64,000 nucleotides of DNA from Eudoraea adriatica DSM 19308 (lineage in GTDB: Bacteria; Bacteroidota; Bacteroidia; Flavobacteriales; Flavobacteriaceae). The translations under genes were made by a program, and so were the position numbers. Positions 51,431-60,101 of this stretch are shown piece after piece. The DNA is taken from the NCBI RefSeq assembly GCF_000382125.1, contig NZ_KB907547.1:496001-560000 (forward strand), written 5' to 3'. The first letter of the stretch is position 1; every line of letters begins with the position of its first letter. Under the pieces are notes generated by a model, which was not told where the DNA came from, did no database searches, and saw only the letters and a program-made list of their open reading frames with translations.

Positions 51431-52765
51431 TTGAAAACTGTTGTTAGCCTCAAAACAATTAATAGCCTGGCTATTCCTGCAACCATAGCTGGGATAGCAG
51501 AACCTGTATTGTCTATTACGGATACTGCAATTGTTGGCAACATTGAAACATTCGGTTTGGAATCACTTGCGGCTGTTGGGATTGTTGGTTCCTTTTTATC
51601 AATGCTGATATGGATACTAGGCCAAACCAGAAGTGCCATATCAGCAATAATCTCTCAATATTTAGGAGCGGGAAAGCTAGATGAGGTAAAGAATTTGCCT
51701 GCCCAGGCAATATTCTTTAATATAACACTGAGCGTTTTAGTTCTGCTTTCTACAATATTCATTGTAGAGGAGATTTTTGAATTATTAAATGCCTCCGGGA
51801 AAATATTAGAATTCTGTGTGATGTATTACTCCATTCGTGTTTGGGGATTTCCTTTAACTCTTTTCGTTTTTGCTGTTATGGGAATTTTCAGAGGATTACA
51901 AAACACATTTTGGCCCATGCTAATAGCAATTACGGGCGCATTGTTAAACATTGTACTAGACTTTATACTGGTTTACGGTATATCTGATTTAATTCCCGCC
52001 TTAAACCTGGAGGGCGCTGCCTGGGCAAGCTTAATTTCACAAGGGGTTATGGCCATAATGGCCTTTATTCTCTTACAACTTAAAACCAATATCAGTTTAA
52101 TTCCCAGATTTCCAATACACAGGGAGCTGGGGCGCCTGGCTATAATGAGTTTTAATCTTTTTATACGTGCAATAGCACTTAATATTGCACTTATTCTTGC
52201 AGTTCGAGAAGCAGCTGCGCTGGGCGATAGATATATCGGTGCACATACCATAGCTATAAATCTTTGGCTATTTGCTGCTTTTTTTATTGACGGATATGGC
52301 GCTGCAGGTAATATAATGGGGGGTAGGTTACTTGGAGCTAAAGATTACAATACCCTATGGAGGTTGGCAAAAAAAATTGCTTTGTATGGGGGAATGGTGA
52401 GTTTGTTTTTAATGGTTAGTGGTTTTTTATTCTACAGACCTTTAGGGCGTCTTTTTTCAAATGATGCCATGGTTTTGGAATCTTTCTATTCAATTTTCTT
52501 TATTCTTATCCTGGGATTCCCCATGAATTCTATTGCTTTTGTTTTTGATGGTTTGTTTAAGGGTTTGGGTGAAATGAAATTTCTCAGAAACGTCTTGTTG
52601 ATAGCTACTTTTTTGGGTTTTGCCCCTTTGCTATACATAGGCAAAGCCTTTGATTTTGGTCTGCAGGGAATTTGGATTGCACTAACCTTGTGGATGATAA
52701 TCAGAGGTGGTGCCCTAATCTGGAAGTTCCGCAGAAAATTTCGCCCACTATTACAAAAGGTTTAA
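51431..52765 (+). CDS. MATE-family efflux transporter
   Basis: A 444-residue inner-membrane protein with 12 hydrophobic helices in two halves, typical of MATE drug/cation antiporters. LAIPATIAGIAEPVLSITDT (early helix 1) and the corresponding helix-7 region FNLFIRAIALNIALILAVREAA mark the two bundles. It starts at TTG, since no ATG occurs before the conserved helix 1. Closest in pattern to the DinF/plant-like MATE group. The pumped substrate is unknown. Confidence 0.88.
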   Translation: MKTVVSLKTINSLAIPATIAGIAEPVLSITDTAIVGNIETFGLESLAAVGIVGSFLSMLIWILGQTRSAISAIISQYLGAGKLDEVKNLPAQAIFFNITLSVLVLLSTIFIVEEIFELLNASGKILEFCVMYYSIRVWGFPLTLFVFAVMGIFRGLQNTFWPMLIAITGALLNIVLDFILVYGISDLIPALNLEGAAWASLISQGVMAIMAFILLQLKTNISLIPRFPIHRELGRLAIMSFNLFIRAIALNIALILAVREAAALGDRYIGAHTIAINLWLFAAFFIDGYGAAGNIMGGRLLGAKDYNTLWRLAKKIALYGGMVSLFLMVSGFLFYRPLGRLFSNDAMVLESFYSIFFILILGFPMNSIAFVFDGLFKGLGEMKFLRNVLLIATFLGFAPLLYIGKAFDFGLQGIWIALTLWMIIRGGALIWKFRRKFRPLLQKV

Positions 52766-52785
52766 TTTTACAGAAAATAATCCAA

Positions 52786-53553
52786 ATGGGCACGAACAGA
52801 CCCTCAGGGAGTCTTTATACCAAAATTGAAAACAGAACGGCCATTATAGAATTTGGCCATCCTGCCAGTAATTCATTTGTAACTGAACTTTTAGACAGAT
52901 TAACTGATGAACTTAGAAAAGTTTCCTCCAATAAAGATGTTTCACTAATAGTATTAAAATCTGAAGGAGAAAAGGCTTTTTGTGCAGGCGCTTCTTATGA
53001 TGAATTGCTGGCTATATCCAGCCCTGATGAAGGAACATCCTTTTTTAGTGGTTTTGCCAATGTCATCAATGCTATGCGAGAATGTACACAACCAATTATT
53101 GGCAGAATACAGGGGAAAGCAGTCGGTGGTGGTGTTGGACTTATCGCGGCGTGCGATTATGTCTTCGCTTGCGAAGCTGCCGCAGTCAGGCTTTCTGAAC
53201 TTTCCATAGGGATAGCTCCTCTGGTCATTGCACCTGCAGTTCAACGTAAAATTGGAATAGCCGGTTTTTCAGAATTAGCAATGTCTCCTAAGGAATGGAA
53301 AAATGCTTATTGGGCACTGGAAAAAGGACTATATTCTAAAGTTTATAATTCCATAAAAGAAATGGATAAAGAGTTAGACTTTTTTAATTCGGCTATGGCA
53401 TCTTATAATCCGGAAGCCTTAAGAGCAATTAAAAAGATCCTTTGGGAAGGCACAACATCCTGGAACCAATTATTGGCGAATAGAGCTGAGATTTCAGGCA
53501 AATTAGCACTTATGCCGGCCAGTAAGGCAATATTAACGAGCTTCAAAAAGTAA
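52786..53553 (+). CDS. Enoyl-CoA hydratase/isomerase family protein
   Basis: A 255-residue crotonase-fold protein. The oxyanion-hole blocks are KAFCAGASYDEL (about residues 64-75) and IQGKAVGGGVGLIAACDYVFA (about 107-127, given in pieces here as QGKAVGGG and GLIAACD). The second catalytic glutamate region (ELSIGIAPLVIAPAV) is present. It may hydrate enoyl-CoA in fatty-acid or amino-acid breakdown; the family also includes isomerases. The frame extends 38 codons upstream into the MATE gene, but I place the start at the ATG at 52786, beyond the MATE stop, because the fold begins soon after. Confidence 0.87.
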   Translation: MGTNRPSGSLYTKIENRTAIIEFGHPASNSFVTELLDRLTDELRKVSSNKDVSLIVLKSEGEKAFCAGASYDELLAISSPDEGTSFFSGFANVINAMRECTQPIIGRIQGKAVGGGVGLIAACDYVFACEAAAVRLSELSIGIAPLVIAPAVQRKIGIAGFSELAMSPKEWKNAYWALEKGLYSKVYNSIKEMDKELDFFNSAMASYNPEALRAIKKILWEGTTSWNQLLANRAEISGKLALMPASKAILTSFKK

Positions 53554-53557
53554 TACT

Positions 53558-53671
53558 ATGAAAATTCTGGAGTTACTCAATGGTGATCTTCTTTTTCCAA
53601 TGCTCGCTCTTTTGGTAGTAGTCATATATCTTTATAATAGAATCCGAAACAAGAGAAAATTTAAAAAATAG
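53558..53671 (+). CDS. 37-residue single-pass membrane peptide
   Basis: A small frame starting 4 nt after the hydratase stop: MKILELLNGDLLFPMLALLV, then further hydrophobic residues and a strongly basic tail ending KRKFKK. The pattern of a hydrophobic helix (about residues 10-25) plus a positive C-terminus predicts a single membrane helix with the tail inside. It is in the same orientation as, and directly downstream of, the hydratase. The function is unknown; it may be a real small protein or a chance frame. Confidence 0.5.
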   Translation: MKILELLNGDLLFPMLALLVVVIYLYNRIRNKRKFKK

Positions 53672-53744
53672 TGTACAGGGCGTACAATTATTTATTAAAT
53701 ACTCAATACTCCTTGGTAAAGATTAAATACGAAATAAGCAGATA

Positions 53745-54203
53745 ATGAAAGGCAAACACAGAATAAGAATTACCAAACAGTTCACTTTTGAAACCGGACA
53801 TGCACTTTATGGCTACGATGGCAAATGCAGAAATGTTCATGGCCATAGTTACAAACTTTCGGTTACCGTAATTGGTGTGCCTATTGTTGATACCTCCAAT
53901 GTGAAACTTGGAATGGTAATAGATTTTGGCGACTTAAAAAAAATAGTCAAAGAAGAAATTGTAGACCCATTTGATCATGCTACCGTGTTTAATAAAAATA
54001 CGCCTCATATGGAATTGGCAAAAGAGTTAAAAGATCGCGGACACAAAGTAATACTGGCAGATTATCAGCCCACAAGTGAAAACATGGTCATAGATTTCGC
54101 AGCTAAAATCAAATCCCGTTTATCAGAAGAAATAAAGTTACATTCAATAAAACTTCGAGAAACAGAAACTGCATACGCCGAATGGCACGCCAGTGATAAC
54201 TAG
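53745..54203 (+). CDS. queD: 6-carboxytetrahydropterin synthase
   Basis: A 152-residue enzyme of the QueD/PTPS family, making 6-carboxy-tetrahydropterin from 7,8-dihydroneopterin triphosphate on the path to queuosine. Zinc ligands are H19, H32 and H34 (GHALYG and NVHGHSY), with the catalytic C28 in GKCRN. A later DHATVF block and the ETETAYAEW end are typical. The 3' end overlaps an upstream extension of the next gene, whose true start is 26 bp downstream of the stop. Confidence 0.92.
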   Translation: MKGKHRIRITKQFTFETGHALYGYDGKCRNVHGHSYKLSVTVIGVPIVDTSNVKLGMVIDFGDLKKIVKEEIVDPFDHATVFNKNTPHMELAKELKDRGHKVILADYQPTSENMVIDFAAKIKSRLSEEIKLHSIKLRETETAYAEWHASDN

Positions 54204-54228
54204 GTTGCTTTATGTATCTTTACACCAA

Positions 54229-54996
54229 ATGAAAAGCATCACTGTCCCAATAGGTAAAAAGGTATATTTTGCCAGCGATAACCATTTAGGTGCCCCAACA
54301 CAGGAATTAAGTCTTCCCAGGGAAAAAAAATTTGTTGCATGGTTGGATAGGGTGAAGGATGATGCTGCGGCAATTTTCCTGCTGGGAGATTTATTTGATT
54401 TCTGGTTTGAGTATAAAACCGTTGTACCCAAAGGATTTACCCGAACTTTAGGTAAACTTGCTGAAATTACCGACTCAGGCATTCCTATTTATTACTTTGT
54501 TGGCAATCATGATCTATGGATGAATGGGTATTTTGAAAAAGAACTCAATATTCCTGTCTACCATAAACCCGAACAATTCAAAATCAATAATACCACCTTT
54601 TTTGTAGGTCACGGAGATGGATTAGGACCCGGTGATAAGGGGTACAAGCGAATGAAAAAACTTTTCACAAACAGGATTGCCCAATGGTGCTTCCGTTGGC
54701 TGCATCCTGATTTAGGGGTTAGGCTAGCTCAATATTTCTCTATTAATAACAAATTGATCTCTGGTGAGGAAGACATTCACTTTTTAGGTAACGATAAAGA
54801 ATGGCTCGTCCAATATTCCAGGAGAAAATTAATAGAAAAACACTCCGATTACTTCATATTCGGCCATAGGCATTTACCTCTTGAAATCTCACTAAGTGAA
54901 ACTTCTTCCTACATAAATCTCGGCGACTGGATTTCCTATTATACCTATGGCGAATTTGATGGAACCAACTTCTCGCTGGAAACTTTTGGAAAGTAG
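54229..54996 (+). CDS. lpxH: UDP-2,3-diacylglucosamine hydrolase
   Basis: A 255-residue calcineurin-fold enzyme of lipid A synthesis that cuts UDP-2,3-diacylglucosamine to lipid X and UMP. The metal-binding blocks are ASDNHLGAP (D17, H19), LLGDLFDFWFE, FVGNHDLWM, GHGDGLGPGD and FGHRHLP. The DLFDFWFEY and GDGLGPGDKGYK pieces separate LpxH from other phosphoesterases. I use the ATG at 54229; the earlier frame lies inside queD. It converges on recJ with 6 bp between. Confidence 0.9.
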   Translation: MKSITVPIGKKVYFASDNHLGAPTQELSLPREKKFVAWLDRVKDDAAAIFLLGDLFDFWFEYKTVVPKGFTRTLGKLAEITDSGIPIYYFVGNHDLWMNGYFEKELNIPVYHKPEQFKINNTTFFVGHGDGLGPGDKGYKRMKKLFTNRIAQWCFRWLHPDLGVRLAQYFSINNKLISGEEDIHFLGNDKEWLVQYSRRKLIEKHSDYFIFGHRHLPLEISLSETSSYINLGDWISYYTYGEFDGTNFSLETFGK

Positions 54997-55002
54997 CTTG
55001 CT

Positions 55003-56691
55003 TTATCTTAAATCCTTCACCTTTAATTGTAAGCTTACCCTGCCATTCCACTGATTTTCGTCCAAAGAGAACACAGCGCTAAATGGTTTTCCATTTTGAA
55101 CCACTGAAAGCTTATTTCCTAAATTAAATCCAATGGCTCCTACCGGTCCAGTACCATTTTGAGTTACCGATAATTTCAGATGTTTACTGTCTTCTCCAAC
55201 TCCTTTGGCATATCCGGTATCCCTAAGATTTTCTGTCATGAAAAGGGGTGTCATATTACCCGGACCAAAAGGTGCAAATTGTTTCATTATGCGATAAAGT
55301 TTTGGACTTATCTGATCCAAATCGAGTTTCCCATCGATGATGATCTCCGGAGTTAATAGATTTGGATCTATTGTTTCCGCGACTACGCTTTCGAATTGCG
55401 ACTTAAATATTTCATATTGTTCTTCAACCATGGTCAGGCCTGCCGCATATTTATGCCCCCCAAACTGCTCAATAGAATCAGCACAACGTTCTAAGGCATT
55501 GTAAACATCAAAACCTCTTACTGACCTTGCAGATGCCGCAAGTTTATCTCCGCTTTTAGTAAAAACTAAAGTAGGTCTGTAGTAAGTCTCAGTAAGTCTT
55601 GAAGCAACTATTCCAATAACCCCTTTGTGCCAGGTGTCCTTATAAACAACAGAAGTATATCTATTTTCCTCCTTATTTTGCAGGATCATTTCAAGGGCCT
55701 CATCCGTAATCTCCTTGTCCAATCCCTTTCTGTTAGTATTGAATTCTTCAATTTCCGAAGCATATATAACTGCCTGCTCCATATTGTTCTCTGTCAATAA
55801 ATTAACTGCATGTTGACCATGTTTCATACGGCCTGCTGCGTTTATTCTTGGGGCAATTATAAAAACGACATCTGTTATGGTAAGTTCCTTCTTTTGAAGG
55901 TTATCAATTATTGCTTTAAACCCTATTCTTGGTGCTGAATTAATTACTTCAAGTCCAAAATAGGCCAATACCCTGTTTTCCCCTGTAATTGGAACAATAT
56001 CTGCCCCTATAGCCGTAGCCACAAGATCCAGGTAAGGAATTAGTTTATCAAAACTATATTCCCTGTTTGAATTTAGGGCCTGGATAAGCTTAAAACCAAT
56101 ACCGCACCCGCATAATTCATCATAAGGGTAATTGCAATCCTCTCTTTTTGGATCAAGGACCGCTATTGCATCCGGTATTTTTTTTCCCGGCCTGTGGTGG
56201 TCACAGATAATGAAATCAATTCCTTTTTCGCTGGCATATGTTACTTTTTCTATTGCTTTTATGCCACAATCCAATGCTATAATAAGTGTAAAACCATTGT
56301 CGTCCGCAAAGTCAATTCCTGAATATGATATTCCATATCCTTCCTTGTATCTGTCTGGAATATAAGTTGCCACATTAGGGTATAGAGTTAATAAATAAGA
56401 TGACAGCAAAGCTACCGCAGTGGTTCCATCAACATCATAGTCTCCATAAACAAGAATGTTTTCATTTGCCTGTATGGCATTTTCTATCCGCTTCACAGCT
56501 AATTCCATATCCGTCATAAGAAATGGGTCATGCAGGTCGGAAAGTTGTGGCCTAAAGAATTTTTTAGCCTCTTCGTATGAAGTAATCCCGCGCTGCAACA
56601 ATAATTGTGCAATCATCCGATCTACCTTAAGTATTTCGGCTAAAGCCATTACTTGCTCATCATCATGTGTTGGTTTTAATGTCCAGCGCAT
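55003..56691 (-). CDS. recJ: Single-stranded-DNA-specific exonuclease RecJ
   Basis: A 562-residue DHH-family 5'-3' exonuclease acting in recombination and mismatch repair. Motifs are VYGDYDVDGTTA (about residues 80-91), the DHH block FIICDHHRPGKKIPD (about 163), a third block ALDCG, and the DHHA1 domain with GGHKYAAGL near residue 420. An OB-fold-like end closes the protein. Full-length for the Bacteroidota group. It is read alone, facing lpxH. Confidence 0.95.
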   Translation of the reverse strand: MRWTLKPTHDDEQVMALAEILKVDRMIAQLLLQRGITSYEEAKKFFRPQLSDLHDPFLMTDMELAVKRIENAIQANENILVYGDYDVDGTTAVALLSSYLLTLYPNVATYIPDRYKEGYGISYSGIDFADDNGFTLIIALDCGIKAIEKVTYASEKGIDFIICDHHRPGKKIPDAIAVLDPKREDCNYPYDELCGCGIGFKLIQALNSNREYSFDKLIPYLDLVATAIGADIVPITGENRVLAYFGLEVINSAPRIGFKAIIDNLQKKELTITDVVFIIAPRINAAGRMKHGQHAVNLLTENNMEQAVIYASEIEEFNTNRKGLDKEITDEALEMILQNKEENRYTSVVYKDTWHKGVIGIVASRLTETYYRPTLVFTKSGDKLAASARSVRGFDVYNALERCADSIEQFGGHKYAAGLTMVEEQYEIFKSQFESVVAETIDPNLLTPEIIIDGKLDLDQISPKLYRIMKQFAPFGPGNMTPLFMTENLRDTGYAKGVGEDSKHLKLSVTQNGTGPVGAIGFNLGNKLSVVQNGKPFSAVFSLDENQWNGRVSLQLKVKDLR

Positions 56692-56802
56692 TGTACTTCC
56701 TTATCAATCTGTTGTAAGATAAAACGAATTCGTGCAACCTGATTGCAGGAACACTTATTTTATTTCTATTATAACGAATATGTTCCCCCTGAAGAAGGGG
56801 TA

Positions 56803-57231
56803 TTATCCTTTATGGAAAATTGTTTTAGTATTAATACTGGCAAACTGCCTGAACATTTCCATAACCCCACAATACTTTTCAACCGAAAGATCTATAGCCC
56901 GCTGCAACTTTTTCTCGTTGAGGTTATTTCCCCAAAAGTGATACTCAATGGTTACAGCATCGTAATATTTGGGATGTTCGTCTGTTAGGTTGGCAGAAGT
57001 TTCTATTGTGAATTCCTCCACATCGAGCTTCATTTTCTTAATGAGCATTGCAATATCAAGACCAGAGCACCCTGCCAAAGCGGATAACATAAGGGCTTTA
57101 GGCCTTAATCCTTTGCCTTCCCCCCCTGCATCGGGACCTGCATCTATCGTTAAATTCAATCCGGAAGGATTAGTGCTCTCAAAGGCCATGTTTCCCATCC
57201 ATTTGGTTGTAATTTGATTTGTCGTGCTCAT
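56803..57231 (-). CDS. OsmC/Ohr-family protein
   Basis: A 142-residue redox protein with the two cysteines of the family: C55 in ALAGCSGLD and C121 in EKYCGVM. OsmC-type proteins reduce organic hydroperoxides. An in-frame start 54 bp upstream adds a basic stretch not found in the family, so I use 57231. A promoter on the minus strand (57255-57285) lies directly in front. It is divergent from an AhpD-like gene, and the two may act in the same stress response. Confidence 0.88.
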   Translation of the reverse strand: MSTTNQITTKWMGNMAFESTNPSGLNLTIDAGPDAGGEGKGLRPKALMLSALAGCSGLDIAMLIKKMKLDVEEFTIETSANLTDEHPKYYDAVTIEYHFWGNNLNEKKLQRAIDLSVEKYCGVMEMFRQFASINTKTIFHKG

Positions 57232-57254
57232 AATTTTTCGTTTCTTGTAGAGTA

Positions 57255-57285
57255 CAAAAATACGACCACTATGGCACTTGTACAA
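57255..57285 (-). promoter_or_regulatory. Promoter of the OsmC gene
   Basis: On the minus strand TTG (57285-57283), a 20-bp spacer, and TATTTTTG (57262-57255). Both boxes match. It overlaps the start codon region of the divergent AhpD-like gene. Confidence 0.65.
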
Positions 57286-57861
57286 CCACTAGATCCCAAT
57301 CATGATCCACAAACCAGAGAACTCGCAGAATTTTTCAATGAAACCCTTGGTTTTTGCCCAAATTCTGTTCTCACTATGCAACATAGACCGGCGATATCCA
57401 AGGCGTTTATCAACCTAAACAAGGCGGTTATGGCCAATGAGGGAAGGGTAACTTCTGCCCTTAAACGAATGATTGCCTGGGTTAGCAGCAATGCCACGGG
57501 TTGTCGCTATTGCCAGGCCCATGCCATACGAGCCGCGGAACGTTACGGTGCAGAACAGGAGCAACTGGATAATATTTGGGAGTACAGAACCCATGCTGCC
57601 TTTTCGGAAGCTGAACGTGCTGCACTCGATTTTTCCCTTGCTGCTTCGCAGGTTCCCAATGCTGTTGACGAAAAAATCAAAGGTCAATTGTACAGGCATT
57701 GGAATGAGGGCGAAATTGTTGAAATGCTGGGGGTAATTTCTCTTTTTGGGTATCTAAACCGCTGGAATGATTCTATGGGCACCACTATTGAGGATGGCGC
57801 TGTAGAAAGTGGCGAGCTCTATTTGGGCAAATATGGATGGGAAAAAGGCAAACATAAGTAA
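57271..57861 (+). CDS. AhpD-like carboxymuconolactone decarboxylase family protein
   Basis: A 196-residue protein with the AhpD-type core: GCRYCQAH holds C78, C81 and H84, the CxxC plus histidine used for disulfide and peroxide chemistry in this fold. The usual family member of this shape is an alkylhydroperoxidase-like protein. I choose ATG 57271; the upstream frame has no family sequence and overlaps the divergent gene. The short divergent spacer with the OsmC gene supports an oxidative-stress setting. Confidence 0.85.
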   Translation: MALVQPLDPNHDPQTRELAEFFNETLGFCPNSVLTMQHRPAISKAFINLNKAVMANEGRVTSALKRMIAWVSSNATGCRYCQAHAIRAAERYGAEQEQLDNIWEYRTHAAFSEAERAALDFSLAASQVPNAVDEKIKGQLYRHWNEGEIVEMLGVISLFGYLNRWNDSMGTTIEDGAVESGELYLGKYGWEKGKHK

Positions 57862-57889
57862 GCTTTCCAGCATGGTAAAGCGGTGTTGA

Positions 57890-58567
57890 TTATTTTTTTC
57901 CCGAGACAACAATTACAAACTCTCCTTTAGGAGGTATTCTTTCAAAATGTGACAGGAGTTCCGATGTTGTACCCCTAAGGGTCTCTTCATACATCTTGGT
58001 AAGTTCTCTGGATACAGAAATTGGTCTGTCAGGGCCAAAATAAGTTACAAACTGTGTTAAGGTTTTTAGAAGCTTATGCGGCGACTCATAGAATACCATG
58101 GTTCGGGGTTCTTTTGCTAAAACTTCCAGCCTGGTTTGCCTGCCTTTTTTTAGTGGCAGAAAGCCTTCAAAGACAAAGCGGTCGTTGGGAAGTCCACTAA
58201 TAACGAGAGCAGGAACAAAAGCAGTGGCCCCCGGAAGACATTCAATTTCTATTCCATGTTCAATGCTGGCCCGGCATAGCAAAAACCCCGGATCGGAAAT
58301 AGCCGGAGTACCGGCATCAGAAATAAGTGCAATTTGTTCTCCACTTTTAAGTCTTTGCAAAATACCATCTACCGTTTTATGTTCATTATGCATATGATGG
58401 CTTTGCATTGGAGTAATTATATCGTAATGCTGCAAAAGTTTTTTACTTGTGCGGGTATCTTCAGCCAGTATTAAAGTTACTTCCTTTAGAACTTTTATCG
58501 CCCTAAAGGTAATATCCTCCAAATTTCCAATAGGTGTTGGAACAATAAATAACTTACCTGTCAGCAC
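57890..58567 (-). CDS. rsmI: 16S rRNA 2'-O-ribose C1402 methyltransferase
   Basis: A 225-residue SAM-dependent methyltransferase of the tetrapyrrole-methylase fold. The N-terminal LFIVPTPIGNLEDITFRA, the AEDTRTSKKLL segment, and ISDAGTPAISDPGF are the RsmI signatures. It methylates the ribose of C1402 in the decoding centre. It is convergent with the AhpD-like gene (28 bp between). Slightly shorter than the E. coli enzyme, as in other Bacteroidota, lacking its last domain. Confidence 0.93.
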   Translation of the reverse strand: MLTGKLFIVPTPIGNLEDITFRAIKVLKEVTLILAEDTRTSKKLLQHYDIITPMQSHHMHNEHKTVDGILQRLKSGEQIALISDAGTPAISDPGFLLCRASIEHGIEIECLPGATAFVPALVISGLPNDRFVFEGFLPLKKGRQTRLEVLAKEPRTMVFYESPHKLLKTLTQFVTYFGPDRPISVSRELTKMYEETLRGTTSELLSHFERIPPKGEFVIVVSGKK

Positions 58568-58647
58568 TATTTTGTGATGTTACCTTTTTATTTAGGCAGT
58601 ATGAGCAATTTGCAAATAATTTATCCTGGCAAATCCCACATTAGAAT

Positions 58648-59343
58648 TTATGTGAATCTTCGCTCTATAAGGGCATAAAACCTGGATTCATATTCCTCTT
58701 TTCCTGACCACTGATTGTAATCTGGCTTAACCATATTCTCAATAAAGGCTATAGAACGTTCATGAGAATCAATGGTATTAAGCTGGGAAATTACCCTATT
58801 GAAATCTTCGGTGCTATCATTGAAAAGGTGTTTAACAAAAGCAAGTCTGTCATTTAAACCTACTGTTATTTCCTTGTTAGAAAGTTTGTCATTCAAGGAT
58901 TTAGGCGCAGAGGCTCCCTTTATTTCCGGAGACATTTGTCCTGAGGTTTTATTATTATCAGCCTGGTTACCCGGGGGCTTTGCAACAAATTCAACAAATA
59001 GTCTGTCATTGTCCTCACTATTTGGCATTTCAGACACCATTCCCTTAATGGTTTCAATTCCCTGGGTAATAATATCTTCTTCGTGCGGATTATTTTCAGG
59101 AACCAGTTTATTTTCATTTATTACAGCATTCGCCATTTTTTCAAAACGGGTTGCCAGAACATTTTTTGATACGTCTATTTCAATATCGTTTAGCTTTTCA
59201 TCTATAAATTTAAGAACAGCCAATTTCTCATACAGACTTCTCGCAGCTTCATATAATTGCGGTATCTCCTTCTCCTCAAGACTCTTTGAGGTTATAATAT
59301 CTGTAGATATCTTAATTAATTCCTCTTTCAGTTTTCGCTTCAT
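58648..59343 (-). CDS. Conserved hypothetical protein, Bacteroidota type
   Basis: A 231-residue, highly charged, soluble protein. The N-terminal 85 residues look alpha-helical, with alternating K and E (EELIKISTDII, LYEKLAVLKF); a proline/serine/asparagine-rich linker (about residues 85-150) follows; the C-terminal 80 residues (LNDRLAFVKHLFNDSTEDFNRVISQL, and later GKEEYESRFYALIERRF) form a second helical block. I recognise no domain. Similar proteins occur beside rsmI and tdk in flavobacteria. It is not secreted. Function unknown. Confidence 0.7.
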   Translation of the reverse strand: MKRKLKEELIKISTDIITSKSLEEKEIPQLYEAARSLYEKLAVLKFIDEKLNDIEIDVSKNVLATRFEKMANAVINENKLVPENNPHEEDIITQGIETIKGMVSEMPNSEDNDRLFVEFVAKPPGNQADNNKTSGQMSPEIKGASAPKSLNDKLSNKEITVGLNDRLAFVKHLFNDSTEDFNRVISQLNTIDSHERSIAFIENMVKPDYNQWSGKEEYESRFYALIERRFT

Positions 59344-59450
59344 TTCTTTTTATTTAGACTAAACAGTAAAGGTCTATCTTTTTTAATACTTTTATATTTA
59401 GTTATCATGGATAAGGTCATTGTAGCCTTATTATGGATTAAAATTACAAA

Positions 59451-60101
59451 ATGTTTCTCGAAAACACTGTTAATCATAAGGAACAATTCGGTTGGATAGA
59501 AGTTATCTGTGGCTCAATGTTTTCAGGGAAAACGGAAGAATTAATTCGCAGACTTAAAAGAGCCCAGTTTGCAAAGCAAAAAGTAGAAATATTTAAGCCC
59601 ATTGTAGACACCAGATATCATGAAGAAAAGGTAATCTCTCATGATGAAAATGAAATTCGTTCCACACCGGTACCAGCGGCGGCGAATATCCGACTTCTTG
59701 CAGACGACTGTGATGTAGTTGGGATTGATGAAGCCCAGTTCTTTGATGATGAAATTGTCACAGTTTGCAATGACCTGGCAAATATGGGAATACGAGTTGT
59801 CGTTGCAGGACTGGATATGGATTTTAAAGGCAATCCTTTCGGGCCTATGCCTGCTTTAATGGCTACAGCTGAATACGTAACCAAAGTTCATGCCATCTGC
59901 ACGCGTACAGGCAATCTTGCCAATTATAGTTATAGAAAATCTAACAATGATAAATTGGTCCTGCTGGGCGAAACAGAAGAGTATGAGCCCTTAAGTCGTG
60001 CGGCTTTTTACAAGGCTATGCTTAAAGAAAAAATTTATAATATGAAGGTAGAAGCGGTAGAGGTTAAACAAGCTAAAAAGGATACTAATGCCAAGGGCTG
60101 A
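59451..60101 (+). CDS. tdk: Thymidine kinase (type II)
   Basis: A 216-residue salvage kinase making dTMP from thymidine. P-loop GSMFSGKT (residues 21-28), Walker B-like [11 protein letters not shown] with the catalytic glutamate, and [14 protein letters not shown] near the thymidine site. Later residues ([16 protein letters not shown]) correspond to the zinc and lasso region, but only one cysteine is left of the usual four, so the zinc site is probably lost. The 3' end overlaps alr by 14 bases. Confidence 0.92.
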   Translation: MFLENTVNHKEQFGWIEVICGSMFSGKTEELIRRLKRAQFAKQKVEIFKPIVDTRYHEEKVISHDENEIRSTPVPAAANIRLLADDCDVVGIDEAQFFDDEIVTVCNDLANMGIRVVVAGLDMDFKGNPFGPMPALMATAEYVTKVHAICTRTGNLANYSYRKSNNDKLVLLGETEEYEPLSRAAFYKAMLKEKIYNMKVEAVEVKQAKKDTNAKG

